Of a stretch of 64,000 bases of DNA, positions 23,473 to 34,900 are shown piece by piece. Every line of letters starts with the position of its first letter. Positions within the stretch are counted from its first letter, which is position 1. The stretch comes from Saksenaea vasiformis B4078 (lineage: Eukaryota > Mucoromycota > Mucoromycetes > Mucorales > Saksenaeaceae), in assembly GCA_000697055.1 (NCBI GenBank), contig JNDT01002242.1, forward strand, positions 1-64,000, given 5' to 3'. The notes under the pieces were generated by a model, which made no database searches, was not told where the DNA came from, and saw only the letters and a list, made by a program, of their open reading frames with translations. The translations under genes were made by a program, and so were the position numbers.

Positions 23473-26319
23473 ATGGCGGAGATCAAAAAAGATGGTTACT
23501 TGCAAGTAAAAGAAGATGGCTTGAGAGCCTGGATATGGTCCAAACGTTATGTTGTTCTTCGTGAACAGACCTTGACGTTTCACCGAAACGAGGTATCAAA
23601 TTACACATTGTTAGGCTCTCTTTTTCTTAACTTTGCTGCAGCAAACGGGTCAATGTGTGGCCTTGATATTTTTAAAGGATATTAATGCGGTGGCTCGTGC
23701 AGAACTCAAATCGCACTGCTTTGAGATTGGAACAAAAACCAAAACGTATTTTATTGCGTGCAAAAATGATGCTGAGTTGTATTCTTGGATGGATGAAATA
23801 TATAACGTAAGGTATAACTTTAGAAACTGCTAAAAATTCAGGGATTTGTTTTTGTTTTTGCATTAGCGGTCTCCATTGGGTGCATCTGGTCCAACAGATT
23901 TTGTACATCAAGTTCATGTGGGCTTTGATCCAAGTACAGGTGCTTTCACGGTAAGGAAAAAAAAAAGGGTCTTTGGTCCCCGATTGATTCAACTAAAAAA
24001 TCGATATATAAAAAGGGTTTACCTGATCAATGGAATGCACTACTGAAAGGATCAAAAATCACACCTGAAGATGCAGCAAAAAATCCTCAGGCTGTTCTTG
24101 AAGCTTTAGAATTCTATAACGAGCAAATGATGAAAGAAAAGGGGTCATATGACCAAAGGAAGGAGAAAGAGCGCGGATGGGATGAAGTGTATGATGAAAA
24201 AATGGCTGCCAATCCAAAACCGAGCCAATCGACTCCTGCACCCAGGCAGATTCGAGAGGCACCTCCACGACCACCAAGACCCACAGAGCCAGAACAGTTT
24301 CTTACAAAAACGGAATTACCTATAAAAGACATGGATATCATTTTGGAAAGATTGAAAGCGTCTCAGGTACAGAACAAAAGAAACAAAGACAATACTGTGT
24401 GTGGGGACCATCATGATTGATTGATTGATTATTTCATTCAGCCACCTGGCGAGATTAGAAAAGGAAAGCCTATCGACCTTCCTTCTCGTCTTCCACCTGC
24501 ACAACCAGTACCGATAGCGGTAAGATGAATAGATCCCATTTTGCATTGTCTGGACAAAATTTAAATGGACAAGTACAGGAACCAGCTCCGCAGCGTTCCG
24601 AGGTGAAACAGCAGCAGCAGCAGCAACATCATTCTCAGAGCACATCAACCACTGCACCTAGCAATTTCACACCACCTACGCCACAACCGTCTCTTTCTCA
24701 GAGAATCCCGTCTCAACGTCCATATAAAAAACCCAATGGGATAACAACGTCGGAACGAGCGCGGTTTGAGCGAGAGAAGGAGAAGTTAAAGGAGTCTGCC
24801 ATGGCACTGGAGCGGGAAAATCGGGAACGTCGAACCGGGGAACGGGAATGCGATAGGGCGACAGGGGTGTCCGAAGCAAATGGTGAACGAGAAAAATTAA
24901 AAGAAAAAGAAAGAGAACACATTCTAAAGCTAAGGACCAAGCCCTATGCTCAGTCACCGACCCCACCGAATCCTCTGCCACAATCATCAACACCTGTACC
25001 GTCATCCGAGAAAAAAAAGTCCCCGCAGACGAAACGCCAAGAACAACGGATCAGTGCGATGGATGATGCGCAGATTATGGAACGGTTACGCAAGTTGCTC
25101 CCTGAGACATTTTTTTTTCTTACTTCCTGCAGGCTGACGTGTCAATTTTCTCTCTGTAGGATCTGTTGTGTCTGGTGGCGATCCGCATACATTGTACAAA
25201 CGTATTAAACGCATTGGTCAGGGGTAAATTTCTGCAACAGCAAGGTTTTCGTAGGAGATTAATAGATTTGGCATGGCACAGTGCATCTGGCTCGGTGTAT
25301 CTAGCAAATCATCTGGCTACGAATAGCAAGGTGGCCGTCAAACAAATGGATCTCGCAAAACAATCGCGTTTGGATTTGATTGTGAATGAGATCATGATCA
25401 TGAAGGAATCACGCCATAGTAACATTGTCAATTTCCTGGATTCCTTTTTGGTCCGTGGCGATTTATGGGTGGTGATGGAATATATGGAAGGAGGTGCTCT
25501 TACGGATGTCATTGAACATAATACCATGACGGAGCAGCAGATTGCAACCGTTTGTCTCGAGGCAAGTTACATGAGGATCCATCGTCGCATAATCATTTCT
25601 TTTAGACCACAAAAGGATTACATCATTTGCATTCGCAAAACATCATTCATCGCGATATAAAATCCGACAACGTTCTCCTCAATTTCCAGGGCCAAGTCAA
25701 AATTAGTAAGTTGATAAACGCAGTTGTCCATTCCCTACTGATTGATGATGACATTGACAGGTGACTTTGGGTATTGCGCCAAACTAACGGATCAACGGAA
25801 TAAACGGGCCACCATGGTTGGCACACCTTATTGGGTAAGTGCAATAAGAAAAGAAAAAAAAAAAGAAAAACAAGGGGAGTCTTTAACGTGTTGTGAGAAA
25901 AGATGGCACCAGAAGTGGTAAAACAGAAAGAATATGGCGCCAAGGTCGATCTATGGTCTTTAGGGATCATGGCTATCGAAATGATTGAAAACGAACCACC
26001 CTACCTGGATGAAGAGCCACTCAAGGCTCTCTATCTGATCGCTACCAATGGTACGCCTTCACTCAAGAACCCTGAGAAATTGTCGCGTGAACTCAGGGGA
26101 TTTCTCGCTGTTTGTCTTTGTGTTGATGTTAAATCGCGTGCAACGGCAGCAGAACTTTTGGAAGTAAGTGACAAGACAACCTCTTTTTATTCTTCTTCCT
26201 TTTTCTTTCCGACAGCTGACATACTTTTTCTTTTTTCTTCTTTTTTTTAGCATGCCTTTCTCCAAAAGGCAGGGCCTTTAGAGACGCTTCCTCCTTTGCT
26301 ACGTTTCAAAAAGAAATGA
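23473..26319 (+). CDS. CLA4: p21-activated kinase, Cla4 type (PH-CRIB-kinase)
   Basis: Twelve exons: 23473-23592, 23642-23806, 23867-23950, 24016-24366, 24442-24519, 24579-25089, 25160-25223, 25282-25561, 25606-25705, 25761-25834, 25903-26163 and 26251-26319. The product is about 718 aa. Order: an N-terminal PH domain (residues 1-95, starting [12 protein letters not shown]), a CRIB motif (about 96-125, [19 protein letters not shown]), a low-complexity linker with a polyQ run, then a STE20 kinase with GQGASGSVYL, the VAVK lysine, [11 protein letters not shown] and MAPE. PH plus CRIB is the Cla4 arrangement; these kinases bind Cdc42/Rac and drive polarity and septation. ATG 23473 is chosen because the upstream frame starts only at GTG. 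Two introns use GC donors, see findings. Confidence 0.95.
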
Positions 26320-26329
26320 AGTAAGGCTT

Positions 26330-26400
26330 TACATATATATATGTATATATGTATATATACATATATATCTATAAATATATATAAATAAAGGTTTTCTGCA
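26330..26400 (+). repeat. AT-rich microsatellite in the PAK 3' region
   Basis: Alternating TATA/TATG units between the PAK stop and an AATAAA-like ATAAATAAAGG at about 26380-26391, followed by an A-run. It may act as the PAK polyadenylation region; the convergent gene ends 169 bp from the PAK stop. Confidence 0.6.
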
Positions 26401-26487
26401 AAAAAAAAAATAATGATACACACATCTATGTCTCTCTCCCTCTCTCTTTTTTTTTTCCTCTCCAGTTTGTGTCTATACATGTTTTAT

Positions 26488-27315
26488 TCATCGGCCCCTG
26501 TTCTCATCTTTACTTTTGCGTAGTCCTACAAAGGAAGGCTTCAGTGCTATGGCAACGAGCAAAATACATAGCAGCATAAGAGACAAGATGATGCAGGCAT
26601 TCCGAGACCGCCTTTTCCATAGCAGGTCTATCCGCTGAATGCTTGTTGCTGCTTGTACCGAAGGTGCTTGAAGTGCACCAGCAATCCATAGAGGGGGGAA
26701 TAAAAAACCAAGAACAAAGTAAAAGAAGGATTTTCGAAGGGGAATTCCCATGTCCTGATCCACAGACTCGGTCTTTTTCAGCGTTCTCTGTGCAGCCTCT
26801 ACCTGACGTTGCCACCGCGCTTTAGCATGGTACTGGAGGAAATGGGCATTTGCCCTCTGCTGATGTTCGCCCTGCGTCCGAAGGGTATGTAACAGTTCAA
26901 ACCTATCTACGCATTTTTTCTCCTTATCATCTGCTCGTGGACGAGCAACTTGTGTCGACGGACAGGGCAGAATCTCCATCTGACCCTCCTCTTTGCACAA
27001 CGACGACGACTTGGCCTGTTCTGCAATTCGCGGTAAATCCGGCGTAGATACATCCGAATAGGTAATAAAGGAATCATTGCTGTTCCGCCTGTATACATTG
27101 TCATGTTGTTGATGATGTTCCAAGGAATAGCGTGGCTCAAACAGAGTTTCCCATGCACGACAATCATTCTCGTCCATGGGAAAGAGCATGGTGGAGTTTT
27201 CAAGCTCGACATGTACACCAATGTACGATATACTGGAACCTGGTCGTGATACATCTTCCGTCGATAGGGTACTTGTCGATGAAGTTTTATTCAACGCTGG
27301 TTCCGGTGTGCTCAT
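26488..27315 (-). CDS. Unknown membrane protein with two C-terminal hydrophobic helices
   Basis: A single-exon ORF of 275 codons starting at an ATG. The first 190 residues are polar, Ser/Thr-rich and charged. They are followed by a hydrophobic segment with FYFVLGFLFPPLWIAGAL (about 198-216), a short basic loop (LLWKRRSRN), and a second membrane helix (about 238-258) before a basic tail. This suggests a protein anchored by a helical hairpin with a long cytosolic N-terminus. I do not recognise the family, although proline-containing FLFPPLW segments ahead of a basic loop do occur in uncharacterised fungal proteins. It converges on the PAK gene and diverges from the UBTD gene across a 595-bp gap. 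Confidence 0.7.
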   Translation of the reverse strand: MSTPEPALNKTSSTSTLSTEDVSRPGSSISYIGVHVELENSTMLFPMDENDCRAWETLFEPRYSLEHHQQHDNVYRRNSNDSFITYSDVSTPDLPRIAEQAKSSSLCKEEGQMEILPCPSTQVARPRADDKEKKCVDRFELLHTLRTQGEHQQRANAHFLQYHAKARWQRQVEAAQRTLKKTESVDQDMGIPLRKSFFYFVLGFLFPPLWIAGALQAPSVQAATSIQRIDLLWKRRSRNACIILSLMLLCILLVAIALKPSFVGLRKSKDENRGR

Positions 27316-27910
27316 AAAATAGAAAGAATAATTACGAAAAGGAAAATGGCTAAAACTACAATTTCATTCTGTGCTTCTCTCGTCGCACACTTGTGTCTTT
27401 TTTTTTTCTATCCTCATAACAGCAACCGTTGCGTTGTAAAGCTAGCCACGAGACCCAATTGTCGAGAGTGTGGTTATTATCCGTACTAAAAACGGAAATT
27501 TTAGCACATCATCCTCATACTTCGTAAAACATGTCAAACGAACTGTCTTAATAGATATCGGTAAATTTGCTTCCAAATGAACCAAACCCCCCCCTTTTTT
27601 TTTTCTCTAAGACAAGGTTACTGAACCCTGATCCAAGATCTTTGCCCGGAGCAAGACACAGGGACATATCCGAAAGGAGGTGTCACTTTTTTTTTGCAGC
27701 AATGTAGATAAAAGAGAAAGAGACAGAGAGAATCCGTTGAGGAAAAAGAAATGTTACACATCATTATCATCATGGTGTATCAAAGAGTTGAAAGTTTCAT
27801 GCATCGTAGCAGTGGAAAAAAAGGGAAGTAGTGAGCGTGACTTTTGTCCGCCGCACCTCTTTTACACAACCTTCGCCTCTTCTTTTTCTAACTTCACTAA
27901 ACCATTTCCC
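27316..27910. other. Bidirectional promoter region
   Basis: Lies between the start of the unknown membrane protein (minus) and the UBTD gene (plus). It holds C7 and T-runs near 27588-27606 and CT-rich stretches. No gene is seen. Confidence 0.5.
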
Positions 27911-28892
27911 ATGGGATGCTGTGCCTCTCGCCTTGACGAAGAAGAACGTAGCCCCACTGGAGGTATAGATATGACGCATTCACCATCATGCTGAATTTTG
28001 AACTGCAAGGCAAACCTTTCAAACGAGCTGGTCTCGTCTGGACAGCCGAGCAACCCATGACAATGAGAGAGCTACAAATTCAAAGGGATACCTTTTGGGA
28101 TACATCACCAAGCTATGGGGTTTGTTTGAGCTACGTCATGACACAATGTCAAACTCATCAGGAACAGGGATGTGAGGAAATCTGGCAGGCTCTGAAAGCT
28201 GCCGTAGAATGTCCCGATCTCCGACTGGCACAATCGATCCTGGATGCTGCCAATGTCATTCTACCTACGGGTAATTTGGCTGATGGTTGCTTTGATGGTA
28301 TGCTATTAGAAAGATAGCTGGTTGTTGTTCATTATCCTTTGCTTTTTTTCTTGTTTTGACAGAATTGGGTCACCGTTATGAGATACCCCTCTACTGCATA
28401 GTGAAGCCAACAAATCTTATTCAGGACGACGATGATGCATCTTCTATTCCAGATAATAGAAGTTCTACACCTATCATGATTGCATCTACATCCACCTCTG
28501 TGCCGGCACAGACATCATCGTCCCTTCGACCTGCGTCCTCTTGTGCATCCACGACCGAGCCAGGAAAGGCTGAACTTCCGGCGATGGCTGCAGAACACCC
28601 TATCCTTGTGCGGCTGTCTACTGGCAAGGATATTGGGCTTAGCATCTGTGCCAAAGACGAAACGGTGGCTACTTTGATAAAGCGGATCTTCATGCATCCA
28701 GATGCACAGGTCAAACCTGAAGCGCACCGAATCCGCCTGATCTACCTTGGACGCCTCTTGAAAGAAAACATGTTGATCCTTTGCGAAAATTCAGAAGCGT
28801 CACAGACCTCTTTGGAGAATACCTTTAAGCATGAACATGGCATTCGACTTGCCCGACATGGTTTGATTCAGGCACTAGTGGCACCAGCATAA
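27911..28892 (+). CDS. Ubiquitin-domain protein of the UBTD1/2 (DC-UbP) family
   Basis: Four exons: 27911-27962, 28010-28119, 28162-28297 and 28363-28892; introns of 47, 42 and 65 nt. The product is about 275 aa. The N-terminus MGCC fits N-myristoylation at Gly2 with neighbouring cysteines for palmitoylation. Next comes the UBTD N-domain (about residues 20-115), with PMTMRELQIQRDTFWDT, EEIWQALKAA, ILPTGNLADG and ELGHRYEIPLYC, all family signatures. A Ser/Thr-rich linker leads to a ubiquitin-like domain (about 170-275). Animal relatives bind E2 ubiquitin-conjugating enzymes; the fungal role is not shown here. The second intron is a multiple of three without a stop, so an unspliced form would still be open. 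NDC80 starts 98 bp downstream. Confidence 0.88.
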
Positions 28893-28989
28893 ATTATAGT
28901 TTTTGTTAAAGAAAAAAGGAAATAGATAATGATTTTTTGCTTTGGAGAGCAACGATTTCCGCTCGAATTTTTTTTTTCGGTCCTTATCC

Positions 28990-31489
28990 ATGACCTCGCA
29001 GGAAACAGGACCATCGCGTCCTCTCCGTGCACAAGATGCAGCGCATCGACGTTATACGTTAGGAGCTGCTCAACCAACTACCTTAAAACGAGCTTTTACT
29101 GTCCCTAATACGCCTAGAAAAGTGCAGCGGCAATCGGTGGCCATGGCACCCATTGGCGATGCATTTCGCCATTCCCTTGGCCCTCAGCGTACCATTCCTC
29201 CAACAAAATCGGGAAATAAAAGCACCCAGGATTCAACACAAGAGCGGGCTGGTCCTGCTTCTAGTGCTGCAAAGTAAATGAATCGAGCGATCACCCATGT
29301 GTAGATCTCATGATTTCTTTGTTAGGCGGATCAGTACCTTGAATCCACGATTGTCCGTCGTCAGTTCAACAGCGAATGCATTCAACAGCGGAAAGCCACC
29401 TCCAACCAACAAACTTTACACCGATCCGCGGAACATTCGTGATGCCGAGTTTCAACGACGTGCGACCAAGGATATTATTGAATATTTAGTTAAAATAGGC
29501 TATACGCCTTCCAGTACACGATCCTTGCGTGGCATCACTTCCAAAGAGTTTCAAAACATATTCAAAACACTTCATCTAAGAATTGTTCCTACCTACAAAT
29601 ATTCCAACAAACGCTTTGAGGAGGAAATATTTTTGGTACTGAAGCAGCTAAGGTACAGAAATAGTGAATTGGTTGACATGGGTTCTCACCTTCTTTTTTT
29701 TTTTTCTCAGCTATCCCTTGACAGATACCATTAGTCCAAGATCGCTTTACTCAATTGCAGCACCCCATTCCTTTCCGACATTTCTGGCTTTGTTGCATTG
29801 GCTGGTGATATCGTGCCAGGTAAGGAGAATCCCCGGAAAAAAAAAGAAAGAAAGACCAATCCCTAGGGATAGAATGTGGATGCTATGATGGAGGTGGTGG
29901 ATAAAGAAGAAAAGACAAGCATGGACACATTGTTCTCAGAATTCGCACGGTCAACCTACAAGTCGTTTATGTGCGGACAAGACGACTTTACGCCCATGGA
30001 GACAGAATTACGGGAAACATTTGGTAAAGAGAGAGAGAGAGAAAAAGAAAAGAAAAGGTGGCTGACGGCGTGTTAGACAAGTTTAACGAGGAGAATATTA
30101 CCAAGATGAAAGAACTGGAGGAAAAAAAGAAAGAGTTGCAGAAACAAGTAGCAATGTATCAAGATCGCGTTGTATGTGTTTTGCGCGTTGATTTGTTTTC
30201 GTGTCGCTCAATTGACCTTTGTTTAGTCGCCATTGATTGCATTGAAAGCACGACGGAAACAACAAGAGAAGGATAAGATCAAGTACACGGAATACATTAC
30301 CGAAAAACGAAAACGAATTACACAGTACAAAGGAATGATTAGCGTAGCTGAAAGTGAAATTGAACAAGCCGGTAAGTTGCGAAATGACATGGCGTCTGTT
30401 TTCTGACGTGTTTGTAGTGGAAAAATTGCGTTATTATGAAAATGAGAGGGCGAACTATATTATGAAAATGGAGGCGCAAGATGTTTCGGAAGAGGAACTT
30501 GTGCAGCTGGATGAGACACGTCTCCGGCTGGAAAAAGATGTTGAATACTATCGTACCAAAATGAATCAAACACAAAAGGAAATTTGGGATTACGAAATGC
30601 TACTGGAAAAAAAGAGATCAGCAGTAAGTTGGTGAGACAAGAAAAAAGTAAGGTCTGGCTGACAATTTGTTTTGCAGATCGAGGCAAGTGTTGCAGAATT
30701 CAACAAGCTCGGCGCCGAGATCGGAATGATACCCGCAACCGCACCCTTTGCCAACAACAAAGACTTTTCACTTGCATTTGATCCTGCAGGAAGGACTGTC
30801 GAAAGCATGCTAACAGTGGATCTGAAAAACACAGTCTTGGTAAAGCTCTCTTCTTCTTTTTTTTTTTTTGACAGGTGCCTCATCCGTTGAACATGTTTTA
30901 GCCGTATCTCCGAGACCTGAGCCATAAACACAAGGAAGCAGTGACTCAACTATCCGAAGAAGTCTCTTCTGCACACGATAATGCCGAAAGCCTGAGCGCA
31001 GATTTGAAACAACAGAAATTAGAAGTGGAAGAACTAGAACAAGTGCTGAATGAACGGAAAGATGATTTTGACGAACTACTAGAGGTAAGGCACAAAATAA
31101 GAAGGAAAATACTGATTGTTTCCTTTGTGGCTAGGCAGCGCGTATGGAAAATAGCACACTCAATTCCGTCAACCATGATTTGGAAAAGAAATTGAGAGAG
31201 GTGCGGGCTGACCTGAATGCTCAACTTGTGGAATGCGATCGAAAAGAAAGTCAGCTACGCATGAAGTACGTAAATCTACTTACAAAATGACAACATTGCT
31301 GAGTTTTTTATTTTATTTTTATTTTTGGTTACTAGGCTCCATGAGATAACACATACCGCTACTGCAGAACAAAAGCAACTTGTTGAAGCCATTTCTGGTT
31401 TGGCAAAGAAGCAAGCGACCATCCTTGCTCGTATGGAAGAGAAAACGGGAAAACTCAAGGCGTTTGCGAAATCAAGAGCAGAAACATAA
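28990..31489 (+). CDS. NDC80: Kinetochore protein Ndc80/HEC1
   Basis: Eleven exons: 28990-29273, 29326-29652, 29711-29819, 29873-30023, 30053-30171, 30227-30371, 30418-30623, 30678-30839, 30902-31084, 31135-31265 and 31336-31489, giving about 656 aa (human 642, budding yeast 691). The basic unstructured tail is followed by the calponin-homology domain (about 110-270) with DPRNIRDAEFQ, RATKDIIEYL and an IAAPHSFPTFLALLHWL segment. The rest is long coiled coil. Ndc80 binds microtubules through the tail and CH domain and dimerises with Nuf2 inside the Ndc80 complex. All junctions keep frame. The weak point is the 29-nt intron 4 (30024-30052), almost pure purine, see findings. Confidence 0.93.
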
Positions 31490-31990
31490 TCCTTTGTAAA
31501 TAACATGCATTGCTTTTATTATTATTATTATTACTGGTATAACATTCAATGAGAGAGGGAGAGAGAGGGAGAGAGAAATGGCGGCAAAGTGCCACATGCG
31601 CATGAGAGTGTTGCTTCATCAACGGCGGTCACCATCGATCTGGGTATGGACAGTCCCTGAACGATTTTCTTTTTTAGTTGCTAAGATAACAAAATGTCAT
31701 TCTATGTTACCTTGTTTTATGTGCAAAAGAACCGCATACACAGCATTTACGGGTCACCATGTCAACGGGTGGATACATTGGAAGAAACGGAAGAGAAGGA
31801 AGGAAAAAATAGGACAAATAACCGTGCTTTATGTGTTGGTTTCATGTCAAACGTATCAGGGAGGCTGAGAAAATGTAAAACAACTGAGGGGTCTCTGTAA
31901 CCTTAACATCGGGGCTTATTTAATCCGACATGGTGTGCTTTTTATTTTATTTTATTATTATTACGCCGCATTAAGGGTATCATCATTAGT
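31490..31990. other. Convergent 3' gap between NDC80 and TRA1
   Basis: No gene seen. It contains TTATTATTATTA runs near 31518 and 31948 that may serve polyadenylation on either strand, and an imperfect GAGAGAGG array at 31550-31576. Confidence 0.6.
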
Positions 31991-34900
31991 TTAGAGCCAA
32001 GGCATCCAGGTGCAGTCCATTTGTGCCATTTTTTGAGGGTTGCTTGCTTGCGAAATCAAATCAATGACATTTTGATTTGTAGGCTTATTGGCGTTGATTG
32101 TCTAAAGATAGATGAGTCTACAGTTTTTTTTTTTGGCCACGTTGTCTATTACCTTTTCACGTTCTGCTTTACATGATAAAAATTGTGCTTTTGTTTTGAT
32201 TTGGTGTACATTGGCATTTACTCTGTCACGGAATTGTGCATCGCTTACAGGGCGATGATTGCTGACGTGCCAATGGATAAGTTCGTCGCGGACAAATAGA
32301 CTCAAGTACTGATCCAATTCCAACTCAGGTTCCGTCAGACTGCGTGCTGTTGCCATCAAGCAGCTTGTAAATAATCCTTCAATACCAACAGGTGTCATGA
32401 ACTCCTGAACATTAGGCGTGAATCGGAACGGTACTGCTTCCCCGTTGCCAAACACAGGTCCCGTCTGATTCCAACCGGGCAAAAATTCAGTCATCCAGAC
32501 ATCACCCGTGCTGCGGGAAATAGCAATACGATGTGGCGTTCGGTGGCCAACACTGAAAATATAAGTCATGAACGTGGCTGTGGCATACTGCGCCGTAAAT
32601 TGCTTGCGAATCATCCAGTAATCCGCATAAGAACCCATAGCACGAAGCATGTACTATTTCAAAAAAAAACTTAGTTCAGCCTATGTTCTTCTTCTTTCTC
32701 TCTTTTAGAGGCATTACCTTGCTCAAAATATTGGATGGAATCATGTTTGTCGCAATCTCATCATTGATTTCCATACGGAGATTCAGCAATTCTGTTTTCT
32801 GGTTCAAGATCTGATGGCATCGAGTCAGCAACCTATTCAATTGCTAAACCTCCTACTTACATCTTTCTTCGAATTTGCATTTGCCTTGAATTTTTCCACA
32901 AAATAGACCAGTGGATCATCCTTGTGCATATGCATATCATCACAATGGTCTTCATAGATATCATACATTGTGCAGTAAGACGGATCATCTTCCACCATAC
33001 GGACATTGGGCGCCAAAGGAACAATGGCGGGCAAATGGAAGGAGAGGTTACGCATTCTACTTTCCTTTCGTCGCTCAAGGACGCTATTAAGGATTCGGAA
33101 AAGTTGCATCAATCGTTCTTCTCTGCGGAATTGACGCGCAGATGGATTCTGGATCACAAATGGATGAAGTGTGCCGTCGTGTCCTCGGATCGTCAGTCTT
33201 CGGTAACAGTTGCCATAGCTGCGAATCACTTCCACTTCAGGCAAGAAACGGTCAATGCGCAAGAAATCATTCGCGTTATCCTTGAGCTATAATCATTAGG
33301 TGTGATGGTAAGTCTATGTGTGCTCTACCGCTCTTTTTTCCTTCTTACCAAAAGGTATTGACCCGGGATCTCAACATCATCAAACCTGGAATGTTGTATC
33401 TCAGCGAGATAATGCGATGTCGCTTCTAGTTTCTGTTTACGAGGACGGGCATCCAGCATCGCTTCGAACTTGTCACGCCATAATCTCAATTTGGCAACGT
33501 ACTCTTCCAAGTTCAGTTTTGACTTGGCAAAGTCATTCACAAAGGCGGTCTTTGTGTGACCCGGGTAAAGACTATCAGCAAATCGAGCAATGTTGGTTGC
33601 AGTGGCGTGTGTCAACTGAAGTGCATCACCAGGGTTCGTCAATCGCGTCAACAATTGCTATAAAAGAAAGAGCATTAACATTTGAAATCAAACAGTCACC
33701 TTAGTTGCTTGCTTACCTGTGCACCTTCATTGTACAAGGCAACGACTAGGCGATACATGTCTTCATCGGCCTGCGGCTTGAATTTAAGTTGGATCTGATC
33801 CACCATAGTTTCCATGGATAGCGCAAGCAAAGGATAGCCTGTTTTAAGCATGGCCATGATTTCATCCAATGGATGTGGTGTAGGAGGGTTCATGCCGCCT
33901 GCGTTGGAAGGAATTGGTCCTCCTTTGTTTGCGGCAGCGGCAGCAGCAGCAGCAGCAGCAGTGGAAGCGGTCATGAATGCTTGCTGTGGTGGACGGTTCT
34001 GATCGCCAGGAGTAGATTGCTTATTCGCTTGTTGTTGGTCGTTTTCAAGCTTTGCGCGTTTATCACCATCTTGTTCGTCCTGTTTCCTCTTGGCATCATC
34101 CCCATCGGATGACTTCTTTTCTTCTTCACTTTTCAGTGCGGTTGACTGTGCAGCCCCGTCTGCCTTCGATGATGCATTTTCTTCAAAGGAATCTACATCC
34201 ATTGCTTCTGATTTGCCGTCCTCTTCTTGTTTCACTTCGCCTGTTGCAGAGTCTGTCACTTGCGATGCTCCACTTTGAAGCGCCGCGATCGTCTTGGCAT
34301 CACCTGAAGAAGGAGTTGACGGTTCTTCCTTAACCTGCAAGCCATTGGTGTCCGTTGCTGACGCTCCATTGGAAGTGGAGGCAGCAGCTCCAGCCGTCGC
34401 GCTAGCAGCGCCAGCGGCAGTCGACGGGGAAGCCTGTCCTTGTTGCTGCGCTTCCGCGTGTTGGTTACCAAAGGCAGACGTATGTCGTTTGAGCATATCC
34501 TCCTTTGCTGTACGAAGTTGGAAATGCAGTGCCTACAAAAGAAAAAAAAGTTTTAAGTTTTGAGAACGATGAAAAAAGAAATTGTAAGCGCTGCGTTTAC
34601 CTGAGGATACTGTTTGGCGATGCGTATAAGAATGGCTCGAGCATGTCTTGCTTCTTTGTGCTGCAGAGCAGACAGCAGTTGCGGAATAAATGTGATCCAG
34701 TACCAGACTGGCCATTCTCCCTTGTAACCTTCGAAGGCACGGGAAATCGTTCCCACCTGATCATCCAGACTCAACAACCACAGCACGCGCAACAGATACT
34801 TTCGTGCCTTGGCATTCTTATAGATACCGGCGGCCTGCAGGTAGCAGCTCACGGCATTGTTTGCCCAGCTTAGTTCCTTTGGTTGTTCTTTGAATCTTCG

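Noticed and set aside
25094..25159. A one-base frameshift in the PAK gene before the kinase domain
   Set aside because: A GC donor (GCAAGT) four bases upstream gives a perfect in-frame join to the expected residues, so no frameshift is needed.
26330..26400. AT-rich alternating tract as a structured RNA or hairpin terminator
   Set aside because: It is a simple TATA/TATG microsatellite; any hairpin follows from the repeat alone.
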